64,000 bases of DNA from Mixta hanseatica. GTDB taxonomy: Bacteria > Pseudomonadota > Gammaproteobacteria > Enterobacterales > Enterobacteriaceae. The position numbers were made by a program, and so were the translations under genes. Below are positions 39,341-49,858 of the stretch, one piece after another. The stretch is taken from contig NZ_CP082904.1 in NCBI RefSeq assembly GCF_023517775.1, positions 868,001 to 932,000 on the forward strand, written 5' to 3'. Under the pieces are notes generated by a model. That model saw nothing but the letters and a program-made list of their open reading frames with translations. It searched no databases and was not told where the DNA came from. Within the stretch, counting starts at the first letter, position 1. Each line of letters opens with the position of its first letter.

Positions 39341-40624
39341 TTACGCCTGCTCTAGCGCCAGCCGTAAATCCTCAATCAAATCGTCGCTGTTCTCGATGCC
39401 GATCGACAAGCGAATGGTCGCTTCGCCAATGCCGATACGCTGACGTACTTCAGCAGGCACCCCGGAATGGGTGGTGCTGCCCGGATGGCTGGCGAGCGAT
39501 TCGGTGCCGCCCAGGCTTACCGCCAGCTTAAACAGCTGTAGCGCGTTCAGGAAACGAAAGGCAGCTTGCTGGCCGCCGCGTATATCAAAAGAAAAGGTGG
39601 AACCGGCGCCGCTGCTCTGTGCCTGAAAGGTTTTACCCGCCGGGGAATCGCTATCCAGAAACGAGAGATAGTGCAGCTTTTCTACTTTCTGATGAGCGCG
39701 TAAAAAATGAGCTACCGCTGCGGCATTGCTGTTGGCTTTTTCCATCCGCAGCGATAGCGTCTCCAGCGAACGGCCCAACATCCAGCTGGAATGCGGATCC
39801 AGCTGGGTGCCGATGGCGCTGCGCAGAGCGCGGACTTGATTCATCAGCACTTTACTGCCCATCGCCGCGCCGGCGATCAGATCGGAATGACCACCGACAT
39901 ATTTCGTCAGCGAATAGAGCGAAATATCCGCGCCGTGTTCCAGCGGGCGCTGGAACAGCGGGCCGAGCAGCGTATTGTCGCAGGCGATAATCGGACGAGA
40001 GCCCTGTTGCTGCTCAATCTTATCCGCCACGCGGCGAATCAACGCAATATCCACCAAGCTGTTGGTAGGGTTGGCGGGCGTTTCAATAAGAATGACCGCG
40101 ACGCGGCCAGTTGCGATCGCCTGGTCGGCGGCTTCCTGCACTTTCTCCTCATCCAGACCATCGCTAAAGCCCACGGCCGCTACGCCAAGCTGATTAAAGG
40201 TTTTGCTAAGTAAGGTTTCCGTGCCGCCGTATAACGGCTGTGAGTGCAGGATAACGTCGCCAGGCCGAACAAACGCCAGCAGGGTAGTGGAAATAGCCGA
40301 CATGCCTGAAGAGAACAGTACGCTGCTTTCCGCCCGCTCATAGACTGCCAGCCGGTCCTCGACAATCTCGCTGTTAGGATGATTAAAGCGCGAATAGACC
40401 AGCCCGCCCGATAAGCCCGCCGGCGGCTCACGTCGGCCTGAAACATAATCGAAAAAGTTACGGCCGTCTTCAGCGCTTTTGAAAACAAATGTCGAGGTCA
40501 AAAATACCGGTGGTTTCACCGCGCCTTCAGATAACGCCGGATCGTAACCGTAATTCAGCATCTGGGTTTCCGGCTGTAGCGGACGGTTGCCGATATGGTT
40601 TTTTTTCGTCTGGGCTGCACACAT
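39341..40624 (-). CDS. Cys/Met-metabolism PLP-dependent enzyme (cystathionine gamma-synthase family)
   Basis: A 427-residue fold-type I enzyme. The PLP lysine is in [16 protein letters not shown] near residue 240; the tyrosine-arginine phosphate-binding segment YSRFNHPN lies near residue 75, and [14 protein letters not shown] near 105. Members include cystathionine gamma-synthase, cystathionine gamma-lyase and methionine gamma-lyase; I cannot separate them from sequence alone. The ATG has an AGGAGA site four bases upstream. It lies where gcd would be in E. coli, between cueO and hpt, and is monocistronic. Confidence 0.88.
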   Translation of the reverse strand: MCAAQTKKNHIGNRPLQPETQMLNYGYDPALSEGAVKPPVFLTSTFVFKSAEDGRNFFDYVSGRREPPAGLSGGLVYSRFNHPNSEIVEDRLAVYERAESSVLFSSGMSAISTTLLAFVRPGDVILHSQPLYGGTETLLSKTFNQLGVAAVGFSDGLDEEKVQEAADQAIATGRVAVILIETPANPTNSLVDIALIRRVADKIEQQQGSRPIIACDNTLLGPLFQRPLEHGADISLYSLTKYVGGHSDLIAGAAMGSKVLMNQVRALRSAIGTQLDPHSSWMLGRSLETLSLRMEKANSNAAAVAHFLRAHQKVEKLHYLSFLDSDSPAGKTFQAQSSGAGSTFSFDIRGGQQAAFRFLNALQLFKLAVSLGGTESLASHPGSTTHSGVPAEVRQRIGIGEATIRLSIGIENSDDLIEDLRLALEQA

Positions 40625-40873
40625 AAGCTCTCCTGGCGATGAAGCCGTCTGACATCATAAATTGAGCTTACGCTACCACAGTCGATCATCGGCTGATAAA
40701 TGACTTAACGTTCTAACTTTACAACTAAAAACATCATTAAATAACGGTTTTTGGATGGTTAGCAGTCTGTATGTCTATTTTTTGCCGCAGGCAAACGTTG
40801 ACCGCGCTGGGATATTTGCCGCACGAAATATGATAGACTTCGCTGCTTTCGACAGATGACGAAGCCTGAAGCT

Positions 40874-41410
40874 ATGAAACACACCGTTGAAGTTATGATC
40901 TCCGAAGCGGAGATTCGCAATCGTATCGCCGAGCTGGGTCAACAGATCACCGAGCACTACCGCGACAGCGGCAGCGACATGGTGCTGGTAGGCCTGCTAC
41001 GCGGCTCTTTTATGTTTATGGCTGACCTGTGCCGTACCATTGATGTCCCACACGAAGTCGATTTTATGACCGCATCCAGCTACGGCAGCGGCATGTCCAG
41101 CAGTCGTGATGTGAAAATCCTGAAAGATTTGGATGAGGATATTCGCGGGAAAGATGTGCTGATTGTGGAAGATATTATCGACTCCGGTAATACGCTGAGC
41201 AAAGTGCGGGAAATTCTCAGCCTGCGCGAACCTAAATCGCTGGCGATTTGTACCCTGCTGGATAAGCCTTCACGCCGTGAAGTCGCGGTAAACGTGGAAT
41301 ATATCGGCTTCTCTATTCCTGATGAATTCGTTGTCGGCTACGGCATTGACTATGCACAGCGCTATCGTCATCTGCCTTACATCGGCAAAGTGGTGATGCT
41401 GGAGGAGTAA
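40874..41410 (+). CDS. hpt: Hypoxanthine phosphoribosyltransferase
   Basis: A 178-residue purine salvage enzyme that forms IMP (and weakly GMP) from base and PRPP. The PRPP motif is [14 protein letters not shown] near residue 100; [13 protein letters not shown] binds pyrophosphate. The start [14 protein letters not shown] at 40874 matches E. coli Hpt in length; an upstream in-frame ATG at 40856 would add six residues without homologous support. Divergent from the PLP enzyme and convergent with can, as in E. coli for can. Confidence 0.96.
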   Translation: MKHTVEVMISEAEIRNRIAELGQQITEHYRDSGSDMVLVGLLRGSFMFMADLCRTIDVPHEVDFMTASSYGSGMSSSRDVKILKDLDEDIRGKDVLIVEDIIDSGNTLSKVREILSLREPKSLAICTLLDKPSRREVAVNVEYIGFSIPDEFVVGYGIDYAQRYRHLPYIGKVVMLEE

Positions 41411-41416
41411 TCCGGG

Positions 41417-41444
41417 CGATTGTGCTGCCGAGACAGCACAATCG
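41417..41444. terminator. Hairpin between convergent hpt and can
   Basis: CGATTGTGCTG pairs with CAGCACAATCG over 11 perfect pairs, loop of six. No strong T-run on either side, so it may act in both directions weakly or stabilise 3' ends. Confidence 0.6.
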
Positions 41445-41488
41445 ATTAAAGATAGCGGTTGCGGGACAGGCTATCATGCCGCCGCTGA

Positions 41489-42151
41489 TTAGCGATGGCT
41501 TTCAGGGTGATTCAGCAGGTTAGCAATGCCGTGACGGTAACGCTGTTCAAGCAGTTCGCGGTTGGTGGCGGTCACTTCCAGATCGCGCAGGCAGCCATCG
41601 TGGATGCCGTACACCCAGCCGTGAATGGTCACTTTCTGCCCGCGTTTCCACGCTGATTGCAGAATGGTTGAGTGGCCCAGGTTATATACCTGCTCCATAA
41701 CGTTGATTTCACAAAGCTTATCAAAGCGTTTCTCTGGCGGCAGTTCGCCAAGTAACGAGCTATGCTTGTACCACAAATCACGGATATGCAGCAGCCAGTT
41801 GTTGATTAGGCCCAGTTCCGGGTTTTCCACCGCCGCCTGTACGCCACCGCATCCGTAGTGTCCACAAATGATGATATGTTCCACCTCTAACACCTCTACC
41901 GCGTATTGCACCACGGAGAGACAGTTGAGGTCGGTATGAATCACCAGGTTCGCTACGTTACGGTGAACAAACAGCTCGCCTGGCTCCAGGCCGGTTAAGC
42001 GCTCGGCCGGAACGCGGCTATCGGAACAGCCAATCCATAAAAAGCGCGGTTTTTGCGCCAGAGCAAGGCGCTCAAAGAAGCCCGGGTCTTCTTCAACCAG
42101 AAGTTTGGACCATTCGCGGTTGTTGCTGATGAGTGTATCAATATCTTTCAT
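41489..42151 (-). CDS. can: Beta-carbonic anhydrase
   Basis: A 220-residue zinc enzyme that hydrates CO2 and supplies bicarbonate to carboxylases. Zinc ligands are in CSDSRVPAE (Cys42, Asp44) and HYGCGGVQA (His98, Cys101). The length equals E. coli Can (220). It lies in the conserved order between hpt and yadG. No unusual residues were noted. Confidence 0.97.
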   Translation of the reverse strand: MKDIDTLISNNREWSKLLVEEDPGFFERLALAQKPRFLWIGCSDSRVPAERLTGLEPGELFVHRNVANLVIHTDLNCLSVVQYAVEVLEVEHIIICGHYGCGGVQAAVENPELGLINNWLLHIRDLWYKHSSLLGELPPEKRFDKLCEINVMEQVYNLGHSTILQSAWKRGQKVTIHGWVYGIHDGCLRDLEVTATNRELLEQRYRHGIANLLNHPESHR

Positions 42152-42264
42152 AATGGTTATCGATCTGTAACAAGCAAATATGCGTTGCCGTACTATAGGA
42201 CAACATCCGGCAATTTTAAACGGTAAAAAACGACAGTTAACAAAACAGGGTAAGCAACTTCTCT

Positions 42265-43191
42265 ATGACGTATGCACTGGAACTTGAAAAGCTCACCAAG
42301 ACCTATCCCGGCGGCGTGCAGGCGCTGAAAGGGATCGATCTGGCGGTAGAGGCGGGCGATTTTTATGCGTTGCTGGGGCCGAACGGCGCTGGTAAATCAA
42401 CCACCATTGGCATTATCAGTTCACTGGTTAACAAAAGCGGTGGCCGGGTTCGCGTCTTTGGCTATGACCTGGAAAAAGATGTGGTCAACGCCAAGCGTCA
42501 GCTGGGGCTGGTGCCGCAGGAATTTAACTTTAACCCGTTTGAAACCGTATTACAGATTGTGGTTAACCAGGCGGGCTACTACGGCGTAGAACGTCGCGAA
42601 GCGCAGCAGCGAGCAGAGAAATATCTGACCCAGCTCGATCTGTGGAATAAACGCAACGAGCGGGCGCGTATGCTTTCCGGCGGGATGAAGCGCCGCCTGA
42701 TGATCGCGCGCGCGCTGATGCATCAGCCCAAGCTGCTAATTCTTGATGAGCCGACCGCAGGCGTCGATATCGAGCTGCGCCGTTCAATGTGGGTATTCCT
42801 GAAAGAGCTGAACGCTCAGGGCACAACTATTATTCTTACCACCCACTATCTGGAAGAAGCCGAAATGCTGTGTCGTAATATCGGCATCATTCAAAGCGGC
42901 GAGCTGGTTGAGAACACCTCAATGAAAGGGCTGCTTTCCAAGCTTAAATCGGAAACTTTTATCCTCGATTTGGCGGCGAAAAGCGCGTTGCCGAAGCTGG
43001 AAGGCTTCCAGTACCGGCTGCTGGATACCTCGACGCTGGAAGTTGAGGTGATGCGCGAGCAGGGCCTGAACAGCGTGTTCAGCCAGCTTAGCGCGCAGGG
43101 CGTGCAGGTGCTCAGTATGCGTAACAAGGCGAACCGCCTGGAAGAGCTGTTTGTCAGTCTGGTGCAGGGAAAAACGGGAGGTCACGCATGA
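42265..43191 (+). CDS. yadG: ABC transporter ATP-binding protein YadG
   Basis: A 308-residue ATPase with Walker A GPNGAGKST near residue 38, signature LSGGMKRR near 138, and Walker B LLILDEPTAGVD near 160. It powers an exporter of the ABC-2 (DrrA-like) class together with YadH; the substrate is not known. Its stop overlaps the yadH start by four bases (ATGA). Confidence 0.95.
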   Translation: MTYALELEKLTKTYPGGVQALKGIDLAVEAGDFYALLGPNGAGKSTTIGIISSLVNKSGGRVRVFGYDLEKDVVNAKRQLGLVPQEFNFNPFETVLQIVVNQAGYYGVERREAQQRAEKYLTQLDLWNKRNERARMLSGGMKRRLMIARALMHQPKLLILDEPTAGVDIELRRSMWVFLKELNAQGTTIILTTHYLEEAEMLCRNIGIIQSGELVENTSMKGLLSKLKSETFILDLAAKSALPKLEGFQYRLLDTSTLEVEVMREQGLNSVFSQLSAQGVQVLSMRNKANRLEELFVSLVQGKTGGHA

Positions 43192-43958
43192 TGCACTTAT
43201 ACTGGGTCGCGCTGAAAAGCATCTGGGCCAAAGAGATTAACCGTTTCGCCCGCATCTGGATCCAGACGCTGGTGCCGCCGGTGATCACCATGACGCTCTA
43301 CTTTATTATTTTCGGTAACCTGATTGGCTCGCGTATCGGCGATATGCACGGCTTCAGCTATATGCAGTTTATCGTGCCGGGGCTGATTATGATGGCGGTG
43401 ATCACCAACGCCTACGCCAACGTGGCATCCTCTTTCTTTAGCGCCAAGTTTCAACGCAATATCGAAGAGCTGCTGGTGGCGCCGGTGCCCACGCATATCG
43501 TGATTGCCGGTTACGTCGGCGGCGGCGTGGCGCGCGGGATCTGTGTGGGGATTCTGGTTACCGCGGTATCGCTCTTTTTTGTGCCGTTTCATGTGCATTC
43601 GTGGCTGATGGTGGCGGTAACGCTGCTGTTGACGGCGATTATGTTTTCTCTGGCGGGCCTGCTGAATGCGGTATTTGCCCGTACCTTTGACGATATCAGC
43701 CTGATCCCGACCTTTGTCCTGACGCCGTTAACTTACCTGGGTGGCGTTTTTTATTCGCTGACGCTGCTGCCGCCGTTCTGGCAGGCGGTATCCAAGCTCA
43801 ATCCGGTGGTCTATATGATTAGCGGCTTCCGTTACGGCTTTTTAGGCATCAACGATGTTCCGCTGGTCTTTACGCTCTCAGTGCTGATCGCTTTTATCGT
43901 GGTGTTTTATATTCTCGCCTGGACGCTGATACAGCGCGGGCGCGGCTTACGCACCTGA
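43188..43958 (+). CDS. yadH: ABC-2 type transporter permease YadH
   Basis: A 256-residue inner-membrane protein with six hydrophobic segments; conserved parts include WIQTLVPPVITMTLYFIIFG and the ABC-2 signature FVLTPLTYLGGVFYSL. It partners the overlapping yadG. A strong terminator with a TTCG loop follows. The substrate is unknown. Confidence 0.95.
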   Translation: MMHLYWVALKSIWAKEINRFARIWIQTLVPPVITMTLYFIIFGNLIGSRIGDMHGFSYMQFIVPGLIMMAVITNAYANVASSFFSAKFQRNIEELLVAPVPTHIVIAGYVGGGVARGICVGILVTAVSLFFVPFHVHSWLMVAVTLLLTAIMFSLAGLLNAVFARTFDDISLIPTFVLTPLTYLGGVFYSLTLLPPFWQAVSKLNPVVYMISGFRYGFLGINDVPLVFTLSVLIAFIVVFYILAWTLIQRGRGLRT

Positions 43959-43970
43959 TATCGGATACTG

Positions 43971-43998
43971 AACGCGCTCTTCGGAGCGCGTTTTTTTT
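43971..43998 (+). terminator. Rho-independent terminator of yadGH
   Basis: AACGCGCTC, TTCG tetraloop, GAGCGCGTT and at least six more T. Confidence 0.95.
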
Positions 43999-44108
43999 GC
44001 CTGCCACCAGCAAAAAGCCTGCGATACGCCTCGCAATCTGGATTGGTTCATTTGTACGATTTTATCGCTTATGCCAGGCTATCAGCGGTAAAAAAATAAA
44101 GGTGTGCT

Positions 44109-44681
44109 ATGCCGCAGTTTCACTGGATTAACGAGCCAGCCGTCTGGCACCATGAGAACGCCCGTTTACATGTCGTCACCGACGGTCAAACCGATTTCTG
44201 GCGGGAAACCTGGTACGGTTTTACCCGCTTTAGCGGCCACTTCTGGGCCAGAGAAGTGCAGGAAGATTTTACTTTCCAGGCGCGTATACGCGCTGATTTC
44301 CATACGCTTTACGATCAGGCGGGCATTATGTTTATGGCCGATGAGCAGCACTGGCTGAAAGCGGGGATTGAATATAACGATGGTCAGCCGGCGATGGGCA
44401 GCGTTTTGACGCAGGGCGGTTCTGACTGGGCAACCGGTCCGTTTAGCGGCGATGCGCGCGATTTCTGGATGCGTTTAACGCTGCGCGACAGCGCTCTGCG
44501 GCTGCAATATTCCACTGATGGCGTAAACTGGCCGTTGCTGAGGCTATGCCCGATTGTCAACGCCGCGCGTTATCAGGTGGGCGTGATGTGCTGTACGCCG
44601 GAGCGCGCCGGGCTGGAAGTGGAATTTAGTGAAATAAGCCTGACGCCGCCCAATGGCAAAGCGCTACATGATTTAAGCTAA
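44109..44681 (+). CDS. DUF1349 (concanavalin A-like) protein
   Basis: A 190-residue cytoplasmic protein of the DUF1349 family, with a jelly-roll fold. Visible features are the aromatic-rich opening MPQFHWINEPAVWHHE, DFWRETWYGFTR and the repeated-strand parts FTFQARIRADF and QAGIMFMADEQHWLKAGIE. Family members (for example YnjF-type neighbours and yeast Ree1) have no firm enzymatic role. An AAGGTG site precedes the ATG. It fills the place of yadI/yadE in E. coli. Function unknown. Confidence 0.85.
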   Translation: MPQFHWINEPAVWHHENARLHVVTDGQTDFWRETWYGFTRFSGHFWAREVQEDFTFQARIRADFHTLYDQAGIMFMADEQHWLKAGIEYNDGQPAMGSVLTQGGSDWATGPFSGDARDFWMRLTLRDSALRLQYSTDGVNWPLLRLCPIVNAARYQVGVMCCTPERAGLEVEFSEISLTPPNGKALHDLS

Positions 44682-44694
44682 AGATGAATAAACG

Positions 44695-44716
44695 GGCGGG
44701 GCAGGGCTGCCCCGCC
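44695..44716. terminator. Hairpin between convergent DUF1349 gene and panD
   Basis: GGCGGGGCAG and CTGCCCCGCC form a ten-base arm pair with two central G. On the minus strand CGTTTATT follows. Confidence 0.55.
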
Positions 44717-44723
44717 GCGGAAA

Positions 44724-45104
44724 TCAGGCAACCTGCACCGGCACGGCTTTCGCCAGGCGCTTCATCTGATTATCACCTTCGAAATAAGCCACTTTGGGCT
44801 GCCACTGACGCGCTTCTTCATCTGACATCTGCACGTAAGAGCAGATAATCAGAATATCGCCTTCACAGGCGCAGCGGGCGGCCGCGCCGTTCACCGAGAT
44901 AATTTTCGAGCCGCGCTCGGCGGCAATCGCATAGGTGGAGAAACGCTGGCCGTTGGTCACGTTATAAATATCGATCGCTTCGTACTGTAGGATGCCGGAA
45001 GCGTCGAGAAAATCCTGATCGATGGCGCAGGAACCTTCGTAATGCAGGTCAGCCTGTGTGACCTTCACCCGATGCAGCTTGCCTTGCAGCATGGTGCGTA
45101 CCAT
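44724..45104 (-). CDS. panD: Aspartate 1-decarboxylase proenzyme
   Basis: A 126-residue pyruvoyl enzyme that makes beta-alanine from aspartate for pantothenate. The self-cleavage site Gly24-Ser25 is present in YEGSCAID, and the tyrosine near residue 58 is retained in [13 protein letters not shown]. Length matches E. coli. It is 69 bases downstream of panC on the same strand. Confidence 0.97.
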   Translation of the reverse strand: MVRTMLQGKLHRVKVTQADLHYEGSCAIDQDFLDASGILQYEAIDIYNVTNGQRFSTYAIAAERGSKIISVNGAAARCACEGDILIICSYVQMSDEEARQWQPKVAYFEGDNQMKRLAKAVPVQVA

Positions 45105-45173
45105 ATCTTTGTTACCTTGTTCTGCAACGAATCAAAAGATGAGCGACAGTATTCATGGATTACTGACGCTTGT

Positions 45174-46028
45174 CTACTGGGTCAGATCAACCGTTTGATT
45201 GTCAATCAGACGGGCTTTGCCCAACCATGCGGCCATCAGAATTACCGCGCGCTGGCTGTCTACATTCAGCGGCAGCAGCGTTTCAGCATCGCAGATGGCC
45301 AGGCCATCCGGCGTTAATCCTTTATCACGCAGCTCGGATTCGGCACTTTCGATAATCTCTTCGACATGTCGCTCGCCGTTGGCCAGCTTCGCCGCCATCG
45401 CCTTCATCGCCTGGCTTAGCGCCGGCGCCAGCTTACGCTCGTCAGCGGTCAGATAGCCGTTGCGCGAACTGAGCGCCAGGCCATCTTTCGCGCGTACCGT
45501 TGGCACGCCGATAATATCAATATCGTAACCCATATCCGCCACCATCTTGCGGATCAGCGCCAGCTGTTGATAATCCTTTTCGCCGAAGCAGGCCAGATCC
45601 GGCTGCACCAGGTTAAACAGCTTACTGACGATAGTGGAAACGCCACGGAAATGGCCGGGACGGCTGGCGCCTTCCAGCAGAGTAGAAAGCCCTGGCACCT
45701 CGACAAAGGTTTGCGTATCCAGACCTTTGGGATAGACATCGCCAGGTGCTGGCGCAAACACCAAATCAACGCGCGCACGGTTCAGCTTTTCACAGTCTTC
45801 CTGTAGCGTACGCGGATAGCGCGCCAGATCTTCAGCTCGATCGAACTGCATTGGGTTTACGAAAATGCTTACTACTACGATGTCGGCGCGTTCACGCGCT
45901 TCATCCACCAGCGTCATATGGCCTTCATGCAGGTTGCCCATGGTCGGCACCAGCGCAATGCGTTTGCCTTCCTGACGCCAGCGCCTGATTTCACGGCGTA
46001 ACATCGGCAACGTTTCGATAATCAACAC
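45174..46028 (-). CDS. panC: Pantothenate synthetase
   Basis: A 284-residue enzyme that joins pantoate and beta-alanine using ATP. Motifs are [18 protein letters not shown] (HIGH-like) near residue 28, FGEKDYQQL near 150 and the KMSKS-like [10 protein letters not shown] near 185. The start is a GTG at 46028 ([12 protein letters not shown]) with AGGAG seven bases upstream; a further upstream frame start at 46046 would overlap panB. It follows panB by 14 bases, so both are one operon. Confidence 0.96.
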   Translation of the reverse strand: MLIIETLPMLRREIRRWRQEGKRIALVPTMGNLHEGHMTLVDEARERADIVVVSIFVNPMQFDRAEDLARYPRTLQEDCEKLNRARVDLVFAPAPGDVYPKGLDTQTFVEVPGLSTLLEGASRPGHFRGVSTIVSKLFNLVQPDLACFGEKDYQQLALIRKMVADMGYDIDIIGVPTVRAKDGLALSSRNGYLTADERKLAPALSQAMKAMAAKLANGERHVEEIIESAESELRDKGLTPDGLAICDAETLLPLNVDSQRAVILMAAWLGKARLIDNQTVDLTQ

Positions 46029-46042
46029 GGACTTTCTCCTGT

Positions 46043-46837
46043 TCACTGGAAACTGTGCTCAGCGGCGGGATAGCTTGCCTCTTCCACTTCCTGAATATAC
46101 TGACGCACGGCGGCGCGAATATCACCGGTTTCGGCAAGGAAATTTTTCGCAAACTTAGGTATATGACCGCCGGTAATGCCAAAAGCGTCATGCATAACCA
46201 GAATTTGTCCGTCGGTGACGTTACCGGCGCCGATGCCAATAACCGGAATGTTCAGCGCCTGGGTGACGCGCTGCGCCAGCGCCACCGGCACGCATTCCAG
46301 CACCATCAGCTGAGCGCCGGCCGCCTCCAGCGCCTGCGCGTCGGCAAGCAGACGATCCGCCGCTTCGCTATCGCGCCCCTGGACTTTATAACCGCCAAAG
46401 ATATTGACCGACTGCGGGGTCAGGCCCAGATGACCGCACACCGGCACCGCGCGCTCCGTTAGCATACGCACGGTATCCGCCAGCCAGGCGCCGCCTTCCA
46501 GCTTCACCATATTGGCGCCGGCGCGCATCAGCTGGCCCGCATTTTCACAGGTCTGCTGCGGCGTGGCGTAACTCATAAACGGCAAATCGGCGAGCAGCAG
46601 GCAATGCGGCGCGCCACGGCGTACCGCAGCGGTGTGATAAGCGATATCGTCTACCGTCACCGGCAGCGTGGATTCATGTCCCTGCACCGTCATGCCCAGT
46701 GAATCGCCGACCAGCATCACCTGCATGCCTTCATCGGCGAACAGACGGGCAAAGCTGAAATCGTAGGCGGTGATGGAGGCAAATTTTTTGCCTGCCTGTT
46801 TCCACTGGCGCAGGTGCGAAATAGTGGTGGGTTTCAT
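46043..46837 (-). CDS. panB: 3-methyl-2-oxobutanoate hydroxymethyltransferase
   Basis: A 264-residue TIM-barrel enzyme that adds a one-carbon unit from methylene-tetrahydrofolate to 2-oxoisovalerate, the first pantothenate step. Motifs are [20 protein letters not shown] near residue 40 (metal site Asp) and [20 protein letters not shown] near residue 200. Length equals E. coli PanB. Confidence 0.97.
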   Translation of the reverse strand: MKPTTISHLRQWKQAGKKFASITAYDFSFARLFADEGMQVMLVGDSLGMTVQGHESTLPVTVDDIAYHTAAVRRGAPHCLLLADLPFMSYATPQQTCENAGQLMRAGANMVKLEGGAWLADTVRMLTERAVPVCGHLGLTPQSVNIFGGYKVQGRDSEAADRLLADAQALEAAGAQLMVLECVPVALAQRVTQALNIPVIGIGAGNVTDGQILVMHDAFGITGGHIPKFAKNFLAETGDIRAAVRQYIQEVEEASYPAAEHSFQ

Positions 46838-46945
46838 GACAACCTCAGTATCTACGTTCTGGTGGGCGCAGTGTAAAGGATCGGGACGGTCAGAGGAAAC
46901 TTCTTATCGTAACGGCAAGAGGCCGCCTGACAGGCGGCGGCGATT

Positions 46946-47425
46946 TTACCAGCGGTGGATGGCGCTGCAATCAAGTTTTTCTACGATATCAGCAAGATAG
47001 CGGCCATCAGGCAGCCGGGCCTGCGGGGCGATTTCCAGCAGCGGCACCAGCATAAAAGCGCGGTTATGCATATCGTAATGGGGCACCGTCAAGCGCGGCG
47101 TATTGAGCACCCGATCGCCAAACAGCAAGATATCCAGATCGAGCGTGCGCGGGCCCCAACGCTCCGCTTTACGCACCCGGCCCTGCTCCAGTTCAATGCG
47201 CTGCGTATGGTCAAGCAGCGCCTCTGGCGAGAGTTCACTGTCGAGCGCCACGGCGGCGTTAAGGTAGTCCGGCTGATCGGGCGGCCCGTAGGGCGGGGTA
47301 CGGTAAAACGACGAGACCGCCGCCCGTCGCGTTTGCGGAATGGCATCCAGCGCATCAAGCGCGTTACGCACCTGATGCAGCGGATCGGCCAGATTGCTGC
47401 CTAAGGCAAGATAGACGCGGATCAT
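46946..47425 (-). CDS. folK: HPPK, 6-hydroxymethyl-dihydropterin pyrophosphokinase
   Basis: A 159-residue folate enzyme. The signature [15 protein letters not shown] is near residues 90-105, and the opening [17 protein letters not shown] is typical. Its ATG overlaps the pcnB stop by four bases, as the conserved pcnB-folK pair in enterobacteria. Confidence 0.96.
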   Translation of the reverse strand: MIRVYLALGSNLADPLHQVRNALDALDAIPQTRRAAVSSFYRTPPYGPPDQPDYLNAAVALDSELSPEALLDHTQRIELEQGRVRKAERWGPRTLDLDILLFGDRVLNTPRLTVPHYDMHNRAFMLVPLLEIAPQARLPDGRYLADIVEKLDCSAIHRW

Positions 47426-48828
47426 ACGTTGCTGCTGTTATCGCGGCGCGGAGCGGCGGGACGTTTGCGCGGACGACGCTGACGGCGGCGCGGTACTGGC
47501 TCATCGCCAAGATTTTTCAGCATATGATTCTGCTGCGGCGGCGCGGCGGCCTGGAATTCGCCCCACCAGTTCGTCAGACGCTGTAGCTCCGCATTGTTTT
47601 CCACCTCAGCGCGCAGCGCCAGCAAATCGTATGCGGCGCGGAACTTAGGATGCTCCATCAGCTTAATCGCACGCTTACCGTGACGACGCGACATCCGCAG
47701 CTGTAACTGCCAGATATCACGCACCAGCGTGGTAATGCGTTTCGGGATCGCCAGCGAACGGCACGCTTCATCCAGCACATCATTCATGGCCAATGCAAAA
47801 GCGTCGTAATAGGCGAGGCCGCTTTCCTGAGCGATACGCTGGGCGTTTTCCAGTTGCGGGTACCAGAACATTGCGGCGAACAGGAAGGCTGGGTTAACCC
47901 GCATCTGGTTTTGAATGCGCGTATCAGTATTTTTCAATACCTGCGCCAGCATCCGCTCCATCTGGCTGTCGCTATGCTCGGTAAAGCCGCGGCTCAGAAT
48001 CGGGAACAGCGGCTGGAATAGCTGGTATTCGCGCAGCAGCAGGTAGGTTTTATAACCGTAGCCCGCCTGCAGCAGCTTCAGCGCTTCCTCAAACAGACGC
48101 GCCGGAGGAATATCGTTCAGCAGCGTGGCAAGACGCGGAATCGGCTCGGCGGTGGTTTCCGCGATGGTCATATCCAGCTTGGCGGCAAAGCGCACCACGC
48201 GCAGCATCCTGACCGGATCTTCACGATAGCGCGTTTCCGGATCGCCAATCAGGCGGATGATACCCTGCTGCAGATCCTGCAGGCCGCCGACATAATCGCG
48301 CACGCTAAAGTCAGCTACGCTGTAGTAAAGGCTGTTGATGGTTAAATCACGGCGCTGGGCGTCATCTTCAATGGTGCCGAAGATGTTGTCGCGCAGTAGC
48401 ATGCCGTTTTGGCCGCGCTGGGCGTTGCTGTCTTCTTCAGCCTGATGATGACCGCGGAAAGTGGCCACTTCGATCACTTCCGGGCCAAACATCACGTGCG
48501 CAAGACGGAAGCGACGGCCAACCAGACGACAGTTGCGGAACAGCTTACGCATTTGCTCCGGCGTGGCGTTGGTGGTCACATCAAAATCTTTCGGCGCTTT
48601 ACCCAGCAGCAGGTCACGGACACCACCGCCCACCAGATAGGCTTCATAGCCCGCTTTATTCAGGCGATAAAGAACTTTCAGGGCGTTTTCGCTAATGTCT
48701 TTGCGCGAGATGTTGTGACTTTCACGAGGGATGACGGTCATCTGCAGTTCGTCTTCCTCAACCTCTGCCAGCGCCGTGTCTTCACGACTCAGAACTTTAC
48801 GGCAAAAATTAGCTACTCGGGTAAAAAT
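47422..48828 (-). CDS. pcnB: Poly(A) polymerase I, AUU start
   Basis: A 468-residue enzyme that adds poly(A) tails to RNA and promotes decay. The nucleotidyltransferase motif is [20 protein letters not shown] near residue 65, and the C-terminus is arginine-rich. The first ATG is at 48741, but the frame upstream reads [17 protein letters not shown] and matches the known E. coli N-terminus when started at ATT at 48828; a GAGGTG site lies four bases before it. E. coli pcnB is known to start at AUU, so this rare start appears conserved. The gene precedes folK. Confidence 0.92.
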   Translation of the reverse strand: MFTRVANFCRKVLSREDTALAEVEEDELQMTVIPRESHNISRKDISENALKVLYRLNKAGYEAYLVGGGVRDLLLGKAPKDFDVTTNATPEQMRKLFRNCRLVGRRFRLAHVMFGPEVIEVATFRGHHQAEEDSNAQRGQNGMLLRDNIFGTIEDDAQRRDLTINSLYYSVADFSVRDYVGGLQDLQQGIIRLIGDPETRYREDPVRMLRVVRFAAKLDMTIAETTAEPIPRLATLLNDIPPARLFEEALKLLQAGYGYKTYLLLREYQLFQPLFPILSRGFTEHSDSQMERMLAQVLKNTDTRIQNQMRVNPAFLFAAMFWYPQLENAQRIAQESGLAYYDAFALAMNDVLDEACRSLAIPKRITTLVRDIWQLQLRMSRRHGKRAIKLMEHPKFRAAYDLLALRAEVENNAELQRLTNWWGEFQAAAPPQQNHMLKNLGDEPVPRRRQRRPRKRPAAPRRDNSSNV

Positions 48829-48865
48829 AGGACACCTCGATAATGACGATAATTCGGTGGTAAAA

Positions 48866-49792
48866 TCAGCGGCTAATCATAGCCTGTTGCGAACCATTTG
48901 AGAATGGTGTTGTCGTTTCAATGGCGGCCAGCGCGTCATCGCGCGGCACTTTTGCCAAATCCCACTGCGCAACGGCCAGCGCTAACAGCTGCGTGGTTGT
49001 TATATCCTGCCAGTTTTCCGGCGTGCTTTGTCCCAGAAAACGCAGCGCCTTTACCAGCACCGGACGCGGATCGCCATCCGGCAGGGCAGGGGCATGGTTC
49101 TGCTTCGACAGTTTGTTGCCGTCATGATTCAGCACCAGCGGCAAATGCAGATAAGCCGGTTCCTGCCAGCCCAGCTGCCGCCAGAGCGCAATCTGCCGTA
49201 CCGTTGGCGCGATTAAGTCCGCGCCGCGCACGATTTCCGTCACGCCCTGAAAATGGTCGTCCACTACTACCGCCAGGTTATAGGCGAACAGCCCGTCGCG
49301 GCGGTGAATAATAAAGTCTTCTTCCGCCAGCGCGGGCTCGACGCGTACCGCGCCGCGCAGTAAATCATCGAACTGATAAACCGGCTGCCGCTGACGCAGA
49401 CGCAACGCCGCCTGCTGCGGGCCAAGGTGCAGGTCGCGGCAGTGTCCATCATAAAAGCCGCCAATCTGCTGAATACGGCTACGGGTACAGGTGCAGTAGT
49501 AGCTTTGTCGATGCTGACGCAGCCACTCCAGCGCGTCGCGGTAGGCCTGATGCCGTTGCGATTGCCATACCACTTCACCGTCCCAGTGCAGGCCGTAGTG
49601 TTCCAGCTGATGCAGAATAGCGGTAGCGGCGCCGGGCACTTCACGCGGCGGATCGATATCTTCGATGCGAACCAGCCAGCGGCCGCCCTGAGCACGGGCG
49701 TGCAGATAGCTGCCAAGCGCGGCAATAAGCGAGCCGAAGTGAAGTTCACCGGAAGGGGAGGGAGCAAAACGTCCTGTACAGGATGTTGACAT
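48866..49792 (-). CDS. gluQ: Glutamyl-Q tRNA(Asp) synthetase
   Basis: A 308-residue truncated glutamyl-tRNA synthetase paralog that attaches glutamate to queuosine in tRNA-Asp. The HIGH-like [12 protein letters not shown] is near residue 12, zinc-binding cysteines are in [10 protein letters not shown] with GHCRD, and KLSKQNHA near residue 230 replaces KMSKS. It lacks an anticodon domain. The start at 49792 agrees with the family; longer in-frame starts run into the dksA 3' region. Confidence 0.95.
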   Translation of the reverse strand: MSTSCTGRFAPSPSGELHFGSLIAALGSYLHARAQGGRWLVRIEDIDPPREVPGAATAILHQLEHYGLHWDGEVVWQSQRHQAYRDALEWLRQHRQSYYCTCTRSRIQQIGGFYDGHCRDLHLGPQQAALRLRQRQPVYQFDDLLRGAVRVEPALAEEDFIIHRRDGLFAYNLAVVVDDHFQGVTEIVRGADLIAPTVRQIALWRQLGWQEPAYLHLPLVLNHDGNKLSKQNHAPALPDGDPRPVLVKALRFLGQSTPENWQDITTTQLLALAVAQWDLAKVPRDDALAAIETTTPFSNGSQQAMISR

Positions 49793-49817
49793 AACCGCTT
49801 TCACGTAATAGCAGCGA

Positions 49818-49837
49818 GGCGGGATAATCATCCCGCC
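49818..49837 (-). terminator. Hairpin between dksA and gluQ
   Basis: GGCGGGAT, loop of four, ATCCCGCC, eight perfect pairs. No T-run follows on the minus strand. A terminator in the dksA-gluQ gap controls gluQ in Shigella; this could be its counterpart. Confidence 0.55.
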
Positions 49838-49858
49838 CGCACTGCTTTTAACGTGCCG

